Part shown: piece after piece, positions 25,480-33,920 of the stretch
Layout of the letters: each line of letters begins with the position of its first letter
Numbering within the stretch: position 1 is the first letter of the stretch
From: Duganella sp. CF458
Lineage (GTDB): Bacteria > Pseudomonadota > Gammaproteobacteria > Burkholderiales > Burkholderiaceae_D
Assembly (NCBI RefSeq): GCF_900113115.1
Contig: NZ_FOOF01000018.1
Location: forward strand, 62,001 to 126,000
Length of the DNA stretch: 64,000 nt
Reading direction: 5' to 3'
Position numbers and translations under genes: made by a program
The notes under the pieces: generated by a model
Database searches by the model: none
The model's input: only the letters and a program-made list of their open reading frames with translations
What the model was told of the DNA's origin: nothing

Positions 25480-26217
25480 TCAGTTGGCCCGCAGCCGGCT
25501 CAGTGCCTTGAGGAGCTTGTTGCGCCGGCCGCCGGCCCAATCCAGGCGCAGCAGGTCGGCGTCGCCCAGCGACTCCAGGCTGGCCACCGCCTCGTCGCTG
25601 CCGCCATCCCCTTCGTCCTGCATTTCCTCGTACAGCTCGGGGTAGGCCTGGATGCGCAGCATGACTTCGTCCGCCACTTCGTCGTCCACCAGGGCGTCGC
25701 CCCAGGCGACCAGGCGTCCGGCCAGCTCATATAGCGGGGCATGGCGCTCCGGTGACTTGGCTTGCTGCGCTAGCTGCTCGAAGCTGGCCAAGGCCTCCTG
25801 CAACTGGCGGGTGCAGGCCGAAACGTGGCAGGCATAGGTGGCGAATTCACGCGCCAGCGGACCGCCTTCGGCCATCTTGCGCCAGCTTGCCAGCATGGCG
25901 TCTCCGCCCAGCACCGGGCCGGCGCCGGGTACTTGCCAGGCCTGGGGCGCCGCCAACTGGCGCATCTGCACTTCGGCGCGTGCCACGCACACTTGCAGGT
26001 CTTCCAGCCGGCGCGCGTAGGCGTTGTTGGCGCGCGATTCGCGCAGCTTATCCAGCAGGTGTATGGGGAGGGATTCCCGGCCGCGCCATCGGCCGATGAC
26101 CGGCGGGGCGGCGGCACGCGGCGCGGATGCCGGTGCCAGCAGGTGGTTCATGGCGCGTGTGCCGCGGCTGCGCAGCAGCCAGGCGTCGCCAGGTTTGAAC
26201 TGTAGTAATGAGTCCAT
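25480..26217 (-). CDS. Hypothetical helical protein
   Basis: A 245-residue cytoplasmic protein, strongly alpha-helical (ANNAYARRLEDLQVCVARAEVQMRQL; ARLVAWGDALVDDEVADEV), with no signal peptide and no recognised domain. The ATG was chosen for the GGGAGG ribosome binding site 5 bp upstream; a longer frame has none. It starts 58 bp after the diguanylate cyclase stop on the same strand, so a link to c-di-GMP signalling is possible but speculative. Confidence 0.7.
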   Translation of the reverse strand: MDSLLQFKPGDAWLLRSRGTRAMNHLLAPASAPRAAAPPVIGRWRGRESLPIHLLDKLRESRANNAYARRLEDLQVCVARAEVQMRQLAAPQAWQVPGAGPVLGGDAMLASWRKMAEGGPLAREFATYACHVSACTRQLQEALASFEQLAQQAKSPERHAPLYELAGRLVAWGDALVDDEVADEVMLRIQAYPELYEEMQDEGDGGSDEAVASLESLGDADLLRLDWAGGRRNKLLKALSRLRAN

Positions 26218-26275
26218 CGCAACCTCCCTCGGGCTTTGAAGGAATTCTGAACCTTTTATCAAGACCTCGCAAGCA

Positions 26276-27196
26276 TCAGTCGGCGCCGACAATGCGGTTG
26301 CGCCCGGCGCGCTTGGCCTGGTACAGGGCATCGTCACCGCGTTTCAGCACGTCTTCACAGGAGCCATCCCCCGCGCGGAAGCCGGCCAGCCCTCCGCTGA
26401 TGGTGACGGCGTCGCCAATACTGCCCAAGGCTTGCAGGGTTTCCGCGATGCGCTGGCGCAGGCGCTCGGCGATCGGGGCTGCCTGTTCGCGGGTGGTGTG
26501 TGGCATCAGGACCACGAATTCGTCGCCGCCCAGGCGAGCCGGCGCATCGGTGGTGCGCAATTCGCGCCGGCACACGTCGGCGGTGGTCTTGATCACCTCA
26601 TCGCCGGCCAGGTGCCCATGTTCGTCGTTGACGCGCTTGAAGTGGTCGATATCGAAGATCAGCGCGGCCATCGGCGTGCCGTAGCGCTCGAAGGTATCGA
26701 AATGCTCGGCCAGCACGCTCATGAGCTTGCGACGGTTCAGCAGGCCGGACAGGGAGTCCACCTCACTCAGCATGCGCAGCTGGACTTCCATCTCCTTGCG
26801 CGCGGTGATGTTGCTGGCGACCCACAGTGCCGCGTCTTCACCGTCGACCTGGAAGTCCAGCGCCTGGATGCGGCCTTCGAACCAGAGGCGGTAGCTGGGG
26901 CCGCAACTTGGCAGGTCTTTGATGTCGCCGGGCACCAGGCTGTATTCGACGATATGCAGGGCGCGCCAGGCCAGGGCGGTTTCGATCTCTTTCAGGAACC
27001 AGCTCGCCTTGTCCGGTGTCAGCACGTCATGCACCGTTTTGCCGATCAGGTGCGAGCCGTCGTGGTAGTAGCGCACGTCGATGCCGCCGAAAATGGCAAT
27101 GTAACGGCCGCTGCGCGTCAGGATGAACGCAGGGTCGGGCAGGGCATTCAACAGTGCCGACAGTTGATTGCCGGAAAATAGTGTTTCATCGCGCAT
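26276..27196 (-). CDS. PAS-GGDEF diguanylate cyclase
   Basis: This enzyme makes c-di-GMP from two GTP. The 306-residue protein has an N-terminal PAS domain (about 10-130: LLNALPDPAFILTRSGRYIAIFGG to VASNITARKEME) and a C-terminal GGDEF domain. The active-site motif LGGDEFVVL is intact, and an I-site RTTD lies exactly five residues before it, so product inhibition is expected. DIDHFKRVNDEHGHLAGDEV is the magnesium/GTP-binding segment. No transmembrane helix was seen. The ATG lacks a clear ribosome binding site and a TTG 36 bp upstream is an alternative. The AT-rich gap upstream probably contains its promoter. Confidence 0.92.
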   Translation of the reverse strand: MRDETLFSGNQLSALLNALPDPAFILTRSGRYIAIFGGIDVRYYHDGSHLIGKTVHDVLTPDKASWFLKEIETALAWRALHIVEYSLVPGDIKDLPSCGPSYRLWFEGRIQALDFQVDGEDAALWVASNITARKEMEVQLRMLSEVDSLSGLLNRRKLMSVLAEHFDTFERYGTPMAALIFDIDHFKRVNDEHGHLAGDEVIKTTADVCRRELRTTDAPARLGGDEFVVLMPHTTREQAAPIAERLRQRIAETLQALGSIGDAVTISGGLAGFRAGDGSCEDVLKRGDDALYQAKRAGRNRIVGAD

Positions 27197-27271
27197 GTTC
27201 ACGACAGTAGCGAGAGCCGGGCAATAACGCAAAAATTGTTAATAGGTAATTATTTCTTTGTAACTTTTTAT

Positions 27272-27868
27272 TTATTCGTGTAACGATGTTGCCCACGTGA
27301 GTTGGCCGCTGGCTGCCTCGTTCAGTTGGGCGACCAAGGCTGGCGCGGCACTTTGCGGGACGCGAAAGGCCAGCGTGACGCATTGGTCGTGGCCGACGTC
27401 CAGCAGCGTGGCGCCGGCAGCAGCCAGTTCGCGGCGCAGCAAGCCTTCGAACGCATAGGGCAGGCTGCAACGCAGCTCCGTGTAGCGTACGATGGCGACT
27501 TTTTCGACATTCAGCAAGGCTTGCGCCACGGCATCGGTGTAAGCTCGCACCAAGCCCCCGGCACCCAGCTTGATGCCACCGTAATAACGCACCACGGCCG
27601 CCAGCACGCCTTCCAGGTCCTGGTGGCGCAGCACGTCAAGCATCGGGCGGCCGGCGGTGCCGCCCGGCTCACCGTCATCGACCGCCGCCGACTGGCCGCC
27701 AGCCAGCAGGGCCCAGCAGACGTGGGCCGCGTCGGGATGCTCGGCGCGTAGCCGGGCCACGATGGCTTGCGCCGCGGCACGGTCGGCCACCGGCTGGACA
27801 AAGCCGAGGAAACGGCTTTTCTTTACAACTAAATCGCTAGTCGCGAGAGATATAATGGTTTGTGGCAT
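27272..27868 (-). CDS. yigZ: YigZ/IMPACT family protein
   Basis: A 198-residue member of the IMPACT/UPF0029 family. The diagnostic region is complete: KKSRFLGFVQPV, HVCWALLAG, DDGEPGGTAGRPML and VVRYYGGIKLGAGGLVRAYTDAV. The C-terminal ferredoxin-like domain (ELRCSLPYAFEGLLRRELAAAG) is present. Bacterial YigZ has a proposed role in translation or RNA binding, but its function is not settled. It is divergent from the DUF1444-like gene and lies upstream of the diguanylate cyclase on the same strand. Confidence 0.9.
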   Translation of the reverse strand: MPQTIISLATSDLVVKKSRFLGFVQPVADRAAAQAIVARLRAEHPDAAHVCWALLAGGQSAAVDDGEPGGTAGRPMLDVLRHQDLEGVLAAVVRYYGGIKLGAGGLVRAYTDAVAQALLNVEKVAIVRYTELRCSLPYAFEGLLRRELAAAGATLLDVGHDQCVTLAFRVPQSAAPALVAQLNEAASGQLTWATSLHE

Positions 27869-27945
27869 GGGGCCAACATGATACAGGTTTGCTGACTGTT
27901 AACGTCCGGCTTCCCTTACAATGCTGTTGCAATTTCTTCAACTAG

Positions 27946-29577
27946 GTGTTCGTGGCGAACTTCGTGGCGACTTATCGGATCAAAACCCTTGGCGTACAGA
28001 GCGGCTTCCTGCAGGAGCGGGTCGAGGCACGCCTGATGCTTTTGTTCCGCCGCCCGCTGGAAGCGGTACGCCCCATCATCCTCGGCAATGGCGCGATCGT
28101 TAAGAAAGGCGTCGACTGGGATATGGCCGAGCGCTTCCGCGATGCCTTGATCACCTGCGGCATCCGCTGCGAAGTCGAAGAGGAGAAGGCGCCGGCCGCG
28201 CGCGCTTCCCTGGCTGAATATGCGGTGCAACTGCAGGGGCACCTGGAGCTGCTGGACCCGGGCCGGCGCTGGACTTTCCTGGCGGATGAGGGCGAACTGT
28301 TTGGCGTGCCCGGCCCGGAATCACCATATCCCTTGGAACTGCTGGTGCCGCTGGAAAGCATGTACCAGGACTGGCTTGGCGCATCGCTGGCCGCCAGCGA
28401 AGACCTGCTGCGCCACACCGCCGGCATGGTCCTGATGGGCAATACGCCGGGCATGGTGGAGGAGGCCGTGCGCCACCTGCTGCCGATCGTGCGCAACAGC
28501 GCGGAGCGCGGGCAAGCCATGCTGGCAGCGGCCCGTGGCTACTCGCCGCTGCTGTATCGGCCGATCTGCGAAGGGCTGGAAATGGGCTTGGCCTTCCATC
28601 GCGGCACCGTTGTGCACCGTGTGGCGCGCGCCCACCTGGAAGCCTGGGACATGACGGAAGATGCTGCCTTCGAGGCCGCCTTCGCCAACCTGCGCGCGCG
28701 CTCCACCGCGCCGCTGCTGCCATCGCCCCAGGGCGTATTCGGCGGCGGTTGGGACGATGGCTACGATTCGTCGCGCATGCTGTTGCCGGAACTGATCGAG
28801 GCTGCCGTCCCGGAAGGCCGCCCGGTGGCCATGGTGCCGACGCGGGGCATGCTGATGGTGTGCAGCGACAAGAACGAAGTGGCGATGGACGCGATGCTGA
28901 AGGCGGCGATTTCCGCCATGCGCGAAGAAAAGATGGTCATGCCGCGCTTGCTGCGCCTGGTGGACGGCCGCTGGCAGATCTTCGTGCCGCCAAGCCTGAC
29001 GCGGCGCCTGAACAGCCTGGCCAAGTATGTGGAAGGCAATGACTACCGCCTGCAGAAGGAACTGCTGAAAGCGCACGAATGGGCCAGCGGCCGCAATCGC
29101 TGCGTGGTCACCTACCTGGTCGGCAAGCTTGGTCCGGAACAGGTCCGTACCAGCGCCTGCACCTGGACGCGCGACATGCCAAGCCTGCTGCCGAAGACCG
29201 ACCTGCTGTATTTCGCCGATCCCGCCAGCATCGAACCGCCGATTACCGTGACCTGGGAAGCGGCGATGCCGATCGTGGGCGCGCTGATGCAGCGTACCGA
29301 CGATTACCCGCCGCGCTATTACGTAGAGGGCTTCCCGAACGAGGTGCAGCTGGCGCAACTGGCCGATATCGCCGCCGCCGCGCGGCGCGAAGCAAAAGCC
29401 AAGGCCTTGGCCGCGGCCCAGGCTGCGCAAGCCGCCCTGGCTGCGCAGAACAGCCGTCCCGTGCTGGACTCCAAGCGCATGCAGACCGTCGCTGCGGTGC
29501 TGAACCGTCCTGTCGGCGAGGTACTGCGCACCGCTCTTGGCCGCAAGGCCGGCGCCAAGCCTGCGCATGCTCGATAA
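27946..29577 (+). CDS. DUF1444 (YtpQ-like) protein with extra N-terminal domain
   Basis: A 543-residue cytoplasmic protein. Residues about 195-430 resemble the DUF1444/YtpQ family: FHRGTVVHRVARAHLEAWDMTEDAAFEAAFANLRAR, then GYDSSRMLLPELIEAA, VPTRGMLMVCSDKN and VDGRWQIFVPPSLTRRL. Residues 1-80 form a small N-terminal unit (RLMLLFRRPLEAVRPIILG, KKGVDWDMAERFRDALITCGIRCEV), which I recall as a recurring module in other betaproteobacterial proteins. An Ala-rich coiled segment (about 470-505) and a basic tail follow. The GTG start is uncertain. The end overlaps the hydroxylase start by 11 bp. Function is unknown. Confidence 0.75.
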   Translation: MFVANFVATYRIKTLGVQSGFLQERVEARLMLLFRRPLEAVRPIILGNGAIVKKGVDWDMAERFRDALITCGIRCEVEEEKAPAARASLAEYAVQLQGHLELLDPGRRWTFLADEGELFGVPGPESPYPLELLVPLESMYQDWLGASLAASEDLLRHTAGMVLMGNTPGMVEEAVRHLLPIVRNSAERGQAMLAAARGYSPLLYRPICEGLEMGLAFHRGTVVHRVARAHLEAWDMTEDAAFEAAFANLRARSTAPLLPSPQGVFGGGWDDGYDSSRMLLPELIEAAVPEGRPVAMVPTRGMLMVCSDKNEVAMDAMLKAAISAMREEKMVMPRLLRLVDGRWQIFVPPSLTRRLNSLAKYVEGNDYRLQKELLKAHEWASGRNRCVVTYLVGKLGPEQVRTSACTWTRDMPSLLPKTDLLYFADPASIEPPITVTWEAAMPIVGALMQRTDDYPPRYYVEGFPNEVQLAQLADIAAAARREAKAKALAAAQAAQAALAAQNSRPVLDSKRMQTVAAVLNRPVGEVLRTALGRKAGAKPAHAR

Positions 29578-30682
29578 CAATGCCCTGGTGGCTGCGGCCA
29601 CTCCCGTGCTCCTCGTCATGATCGCGGCCGAAGCCTGGCTGGCGCACCGCCGCAGGATCAAGGCCTATTCACTGGCGGACAGCATGACCAGCATGGCTTG
29701 CGGCATCTGGACCGTGACGTTGGAAGTCTTCACCAAATCCGCCATGCTGCTGGCCTATGGCTGGGTGTTCAGCCACTTGTCGTGGTGGGAATCCGCGCCC
29801 GGGGCGGTGTGGACCTGGGCCTGGTCGTTCGTGGCCTTTGATTTTGTCTATTATTGGGCGCACCGCTGGTCGCACGAAATCAACCTCCTGTGGGCGGTGC
29901 ATTCGCCGCACCACCAGAGCGAGGAATTCAATCTCACCACCGCGTTGCGGCAGGGCGCTTTCCAGGATGCGTTCCATGCGCCGTTGTTCATGGTGCTGGC
30001 GCTGCTCGGCTGCCCGCCGGGCGTGTTCATCATCCAGCTCACCCTGAGCAAGTTCTATCAGTTCTGGATTCATACCCGCCTGATAGGCCGCGTGCCGTTG
30101 ATCGAAGGGATCCTGAATACGCCGAGTGCGCACCGGGTGCACCACGCCGTCAACGATGTCTACCTGGACCGAAACTACGCCGGCACGCTGATGATCTGGG
30201 ACCGTTTGTTCGGTACCTACATCGAAGAAGGCGAGGAGTGCGTGTACGGCGTGCGCAAGGGCGGGCCGGGCTGGAACGCGGTGTGGGCGCAATTCGCGTG
30301 GCCGGCGGTCATGTGGCACGACGCCGTGCGCACGGCACGTTGGCGCGACAAGCTTTCCTTGTGGTTCCGCCACACAGGTTGGCGTCCCGCTGACGTTGCC
30401 GCCGCCGACCCGTGGCCGGCTTTCACGCTGCCTGCGGGCCGCCTGTACAGCGCTACCCGCGCGACGGCCGGCGGCACGCGCTGGACCACCGCCGCGCTGC
30501 TGGCGTTTGTTGCCGCCGTGGTGATGCAGAACCAGCTGATCGCCCATGCTGCCCTGCTGTCGCTGCCGGCCAGGCTGGCGCTGGTCGCTGCCGTTACTGC
30601 GGCGCTGTTGCTGGTGGCGTACTGCCTTCAGCCAGCCGCTCCTTGTGCCGCCAGCGCACCAGCCAGAACACCGGCAGGCTGA
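29567..30682 (+). CDS. Sterol desaturase/fatty acid hydroxylase superfamily protein
   Basis: A 371-residue integral-membrane di-iron oxygenase. All histidine clusters of the superfamily are visible: HRWSHE, HSPHHQSEEFN, the middle HTRLIG and the final HRVHHAVNDVYLDRNYAG. Hydrophobic helices surround them, and two extra C-terminal helices (WTTAALLAFVAAVVMQNQLI and onward) follow. The substrate could be a lipid or ornithine-lipid acyl chain and is not determined. The ATG overlaps the end of the DUF1444-like gene by 11 bp, so translation is coupled. The last 89 bp overlap the convergent permease gene. Confidence 0.88.
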   Translation: MLDNNALVAAATPVLLVMIAAEAWLAHRRRIKAYSLADSMTSMACGIWTVTLEVFTKSAMLLAYGWVFSHLSWWESAPGAVWTWAWSFVAFDFVYYWAHRWSHEINLLWAVHSPHHQSEEFNLTTALRQGAFQDAFHAPLFMVLALLGCPPGVFIIQLTLSKFYQFWIHTRLIGRVPLIEGILNTPSAHRVHHAVNDVYLDRNYAGTLMIWDRLFGTYIEEGEECVYGVRKGGPGWNAVWAQFAWPAVMWHDAVRTARWRDKLSLWFRHTGWRPADVAAADPWPAFTLPAGRLYSATRATAGGTRWTTAALLAFVAAVVMQNQLIAHAALLSLPARLALVAAVTAALLLVAYCLQPAAPCAASAPARTPAG

Positions 30683-31928
30683 CCGCGCCCAGCGCGACGC
30701 CCCACCAGAATGCCTCCTTGCCCATGCCGTAAAAGGCCCAGAGCGAAAAGATGCAGGTCATCACCGCGCTGAACGCCAGCATGGCGCCGCGCTGGCGCAG
30801 CTTGAACACGGCAGCACCGCCGACCAGGTAGAGCGGCATGCTGGCGGCGGTCACCACCAGCGTCAGGAAGGTGAAGGCTTCGGCCATCGAGCGGCTGTAG
30901 TTCATCGCGATCATCACGCTGGCCAGCATGCCCACCAGCAGCAGCGACCAGGCCGGTGCACCGTGGCGGTTGGCCGATTTCAGCGTGGCGGGGAAAATGC
31001 CGTGGCGGGCCATGGAGGCCGTCACTTCGCCTGCCAGCATGGTCCAGCCATTCAGCGCGCCCAGGCCGCTGAAGATGACGGCCATCGCCAGCCAATGACC
31101 GCTGCCGGCATCCCAGTAGCGGCGGAACAGGTCGACGAAGGGGGCGTTGGACGCGGCCAGCTGCGCCGGCGGCAGGAGCAGCATCGGAATCGTGCAGACC
31201 AGCACATACACGATTGCCGCCACCAGGGTGCCGGCAATCGTGGCACGCGGAATGGTGCGCTCAGGCTGGTCCACCTTGGTGGCCGGCAGCGAGGCGCATT
31301 CCACGCCCAGCATCGCGAACAGGGCGATCGTGCCTGCGGCGGCCGTGCCATCCAGCGTGAACGGAGTGGGTGGCAGGTGCGCCGTGTAAGCCGCGCTGTC
31401 GCTGCCGAAAATCCAGGCGCCGAGCAGTACGATGGCGCCCATCGGCAGCAGCTTGAGTGCCGCCGATACCAGTTGCACCCGGCCCGAGGCCAGCGCCCCG
31501 CGCAGGCTGACCAGCACGAAGAACCAGATGATGCCCATGGCCGTCAGCGGCGGCAGGGCGGGATGGGAGGACAGCGCCGGCACCAGCGTCGTCAGGTAGC
31601 CGACGATGCCGATCGCCAGCGCCGCATTGGTGACCCAGATCGACACCCAATAGCACCACATGGTGAAGAAGGCGACGCCATTGCCGAAGGCGCGCCGGCA
31701 GTAGCCATAAGGCCCGTCTTCATCGGGCATGGCGCGAGCCAGCCGGGCAAAGACGTGGGCAATGAACAGGCAGCCAATCACGGTGATGGCCCAACCCGCA
31801 AAAGCGTTCTTGCCGAATGGCGCCAATGCGGCGGGCAGCATGAAGATGCCCATGCCGATCATGTTCCCCACGATCAGGGAGGTGCACATCCAGAAGCCGA
31901 GCGGCTTGCCTTTACTGGTAGCGTGCAT
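30594..31928 (-). CDS. APC-superfamily amino acid/polyamine permease
   Basis: A 444-residue transporter with about twelve transmembrane helices. The TM1 substrate motif GNMIGMGIFMLPAALAPFG is typical of the basic amino acid/polyamine antiporter group (AdiC/PotE/CadB-like). TM6 contains the family sequence FAMLGVECASLPATKVDQPERTIPRAT. Its start overlaps the end of the Rieske oxygenase gene by 17 bp, so it probably imports or exchanges the substrate or product of that enzyme. Its 3' end overlaps the convergent hydroxylase gene by 89 bp. Confidence 0.88.
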   Translation of the reverse strand: MHATSKGKPLGFWMCTSLIVGNMIGMGIFMLPAALAPFGKNAFAGWAITVIGCLFIAHVFARLARAMPDEDGPYGYCRRAFGNGVAFFTMWCYWVSIWVTNAALAIGIVGYLTTLVPALSSHPALPPLTAMGIIWFFVLVSLRGALASGRVQLVSAALKLLPMGAIVLLGAWIFGSDSAAYTAHLPPTPFTLDGTAAAGTIALFAMLGVECASLPATKVDQPERTIPRATIAGTLVAAIVYVLVCTIPMLLLPPAQLAASNAPFVDLFRRYWDAGSGHWLAMAVIFSGLGALNGWTMLAGEVTASMARHGIFPATLKSANRHGAPAWSLLLVGMLASVMIAMNYSRSMAEAFTFLTLVVTAASMPLYLVGGAAVFKLRQRGAMLAFSAVMTCIFSLWAFYGMGKEAFWWGVALGAVSLPVFWLVRWRHKERLAEGSTPPATAPQ

Positions 31929-32976
31929 AGGCGGCTCGCAGCAGGTTCTGGAAATGCCACACGCCGCTTTCGCGCTGCGGGTTCAAGCGCCCGGCGCTGT
32001 ACGAGCCGGACGCCAGCCCTTGCTGGACGTGCTCGCAGATGCTGATGTCTTCCGCCTGGATCTCGTCGCTGAAGGCTTGCTCGGCCTGCACGCGCGCCTG
32101 GACTTGCGGGTCGTCGGTGTAGTAATAGTCGAACTCCACGATGCATTGCCGGTGGCCGGCAGGCAGGATGCGGTTGGTCTGCAGCCGGCCCGGCGTGATG
32201 TTCAGCATGATGTTGGGGTAGACGAAGTAATACCAGGCATTGCCGTCGCCGTAGATGCCGTCGTTGTTGCGCAGCGGTGAATGCTGCAGCGAATGCCATT
32301 GCGCCAGTTCGGTGTCGTACACACGGTAATCCAGCACCTTCGACAGGCCGGGATGAACGAAGGGCAGGTGATAGCCCTCGAGGAAGTTGTCTATATAAAC
32401 CTTCCAATTGCATTCGAGCTTGTAGGTATCGCGCTTGGCAAAGCGCATGTGCGACAAGTCGGTGGGTGCAATGCGCTCGCTGATGCCGGCGAAAACCTGC
32501 TCGAACGGCGGCGCGGCTGTACCCAGGGCCACGAACACCAGGCCTTGCCACTCGCGCACCTGGACGCGGGGAAGGCGGATCTGCGACTTGTCGAAACCGG
32601 CTGCGCCTTGCATTTCGGTGGCCGCACGCAAGCTGCCATCAAGCTCGTAAGTCCAGCCGTGGTATTTGCAGTGCAGCGCCCGCGCACCCTTGCCATTGCA
32701 GGTCGCAAGCGGCCCGGCGCGGTGGCGGCAGACGTTGAAGAAAGCCTGCAGGCTGCCGTCAGGCTGGCGTATGATGACTATCGGTTTTCCGGCAATGTTG
32801 ACCACCACATGGTCGCCCGTTGCACCCAGCTCCCCGGTGTGCGCCGCCAGTTGCCAGGTCGAGCCGAAGACTTCCCGCTGTTCGAATTCCAGCCATTGCT
32901 GGTCGGTGTAGAAGCTGGCGTGCAGCGTATGCGCGCGATCCAGCGGCTCGAGTCGGCAATGCTCCTGCAGGGTCAT
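31912..32976 (-). CDS. Rieske non-haem iron oxygenase, alpha subunit
   Basis: A 354-residue ring-hydroxylating-type oxygenase. The Rieske [2Fe-2S] ligands are visible as C83/H85 (CRHRAG) and C103/H106 (CKYHGW). The mononuclear-iron site lies in NWKVYIDNFLEGYHLPFVHPG (H203, H208). The short single-subunit form and C-terminal CEHVQQGLASGSY/GVWHFQNLLR resemble choline, glycine-betaine and carnitine monooxygenases, so a quaternary amine or amino acid derivative may be the substrate (inference). A reductase gene is not adjacent. It is followed, with overlap, by an APC permease. Confidence 0.88.
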   Translation of the reverse strand: MTLQEHCRLEPLDRAHTLHASFYTDQQWLEFEQREVFGSTWQLAAHTGELGATGDHVVVNIAGKPIVIIRQPDGSLQAFFNVCRHRAGPLATCNGKGARALHCKYHGWTYELDGSLRAATEMQGAAGFDKSQIRLPRVQVREWQGLVFVALGTAAPPFEQVFAGISERIAPTDLSHMRFAKRDTYKLECNWKVYIDNFLEGYHLPFVHPGLSKVLDYRVYDTELAQWHSLQHSPLRNNDGIYGDGNAWYYFVYPNIMLNITPGRLQTNRILPAGHRQCIVEFDYYYTDDPQVQARVQAEQAFSDEIQAEDISICEHVQQGLASGSYSAGRLNPQRESGVWHFQNLLRAAYARYQ

Positions 32977-33047
32977 CTTGTGCTCCGCGGCGCGAAAGAT
33001 TTACTGTCTCATAAATTGCAGCGCACTGGAAGAAAGAGGTTGCGAAA

Positions 33048-33440
33048 ATGGAGGAACGTCTGTTCTTTGAGGGCTTGCAAGCCTTGGCCGCTGCCGCTTT
33101 CCCGAAGCATTGCAGCAATTGCGGGCGGGTTTTCGCCACGGCGCAAGACTTCATGCAGCAAACCGATTCGGTACGCAAAAACATCACTGGCCTCAAGCAA
33201 AGCTTCGATGACGACAGCGTGGCGATCGTGGAAGCCTACCGCAATTGCCTGTGCGGCTCCACGCTGATGGACTTCTTCAGCGACCGGCGTGATATTTCCG
33301 AAGCCGGCGCGCGGCGCCGTGAACTGTTCGAAAAGCTGCTGCCGCACCTGCAGGAGAAGGGCATGACGCTGGTTACAGCGCGCGACCATCTGCTGGCGCT
33401 TTTGCGCGGCCAGGAGAAATCCGTTAATATAGGTAGGTAG
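33048..33440 (+). CDS. Hypothetical Cys-motif protein
   Basis: A 130-residue soluble protein with CSNCGRVF near residue 22 and CLCGS near residue 67, together a possible zinc-binding site, embedded in helical sequence (DFMQQTDSVRKNITGLKQSF). No family was recognised. It ends 21 bp before the marR start and is read in the same direction. Its stop codon lies inside the palindrome proposed as the MarR operator. It is divergent from the Rieske oxygenase gene. Confidence 0.7.
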   Translation: MEERLFFEGLQALAAAAFPKHCSNCGRVFATAQDFMQQTDSVRKNITGLKQSFDDDSVAIVEAYRNCLCGSTLMDFFSDRRDISEAGARRRELFEKLLPHLQEKGMTLVTARDHLLALLRGQEKSVNIGR

Positions 33441-33448
33441 CCTACCTA
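33434..33448. promoter_or_regulatory. Palindromic candidate MarR operator
   Basis: TAGGTAGCCTACCTA is a perfect 15-bp dyad ending 13 bp before the marR ATG, with an upstream AGG repeat extending it. Position and symmetry fit autoregulation by the downstream MarR protein, controlling the marR-DHA2 pair. Confidence 0.6.
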
Positions 33449-33461
33449 ATTACCTGGGTCG

Positions 33462-33920
33462 ATGCCAAAAAAACATGAACCAAGCCTGTCGCCGCGCGTG
33501 CTCGCCGCCAGCGAGGAGTTGCGCCTGACGCTGAAAAAGCTGGTGCGCGAAATGCGCCGCGACGCCAGCGAAAACGGCGGCGATATCCCACTGGTGCAGT
33601 ACATGCTGCTGTCCATCATCCAGGAGCAGCCGGGCATCGGGGTGGCCGAACTGGCGCGCATGGAAAACGTGCGCGCCGCCACTATGAGCGGCCATGTCAA
33701 GGCGATGGAGGAGGCGGGGCTGGTGGAGCGCAGCGCGCCCGATCCGCAAGACCGGCGCCGCTCCGGCCTGCAGGCCACGACGCTCGGCGCCGAACGCATC
33801 GAAGCCCTGCGCGACAAGCGCCGCGACTGGATGGCGCAACGCATCGCGCGCCTGACTCCCGCCCAATTGTCGGCACTGGAAGCTGCCATCGAACCCTTGA
33901 ATCTCATCGGAACGCCATGA
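33462..33920 (+). CDS. MarR-family transcriptional regulator
   Basis: A 152-residue winged-helix repressor. The recognition helix region VAELARMENVRAATMSGHVKAMEEAGLVERSAPDPQDRRRSG has the standard MarR layout including the wing with DxRR. It overlaps the following DHA2 transporter gene by four bases (ATGA), so the two are translationally coupled and the pump is the likely target. The likely operator is the palindrome just upstream. The inducing ligand is unknown. Confidence 0.9.
   Translation: MPKKHEPSLSPRVLAASEELRLTLKKLVREMRRDASENGGDIPLVQYMLLSIIQEQPGIGVAELARMENVRAATMSGHVKAMEEAGLVERSAPDPQDRRRSGLQATTLGAERIEALRDKRRDWMAQRIARLTPAQLSALEAAIEPLNLIGTP

Noticed and set aside
30546..32045. 499-codon plus-strand frame across the permease gene
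   Set aside because: Composition is Gln/His/Arg-rich shadow; the minus strand encodes a typical APC permease with motifs.
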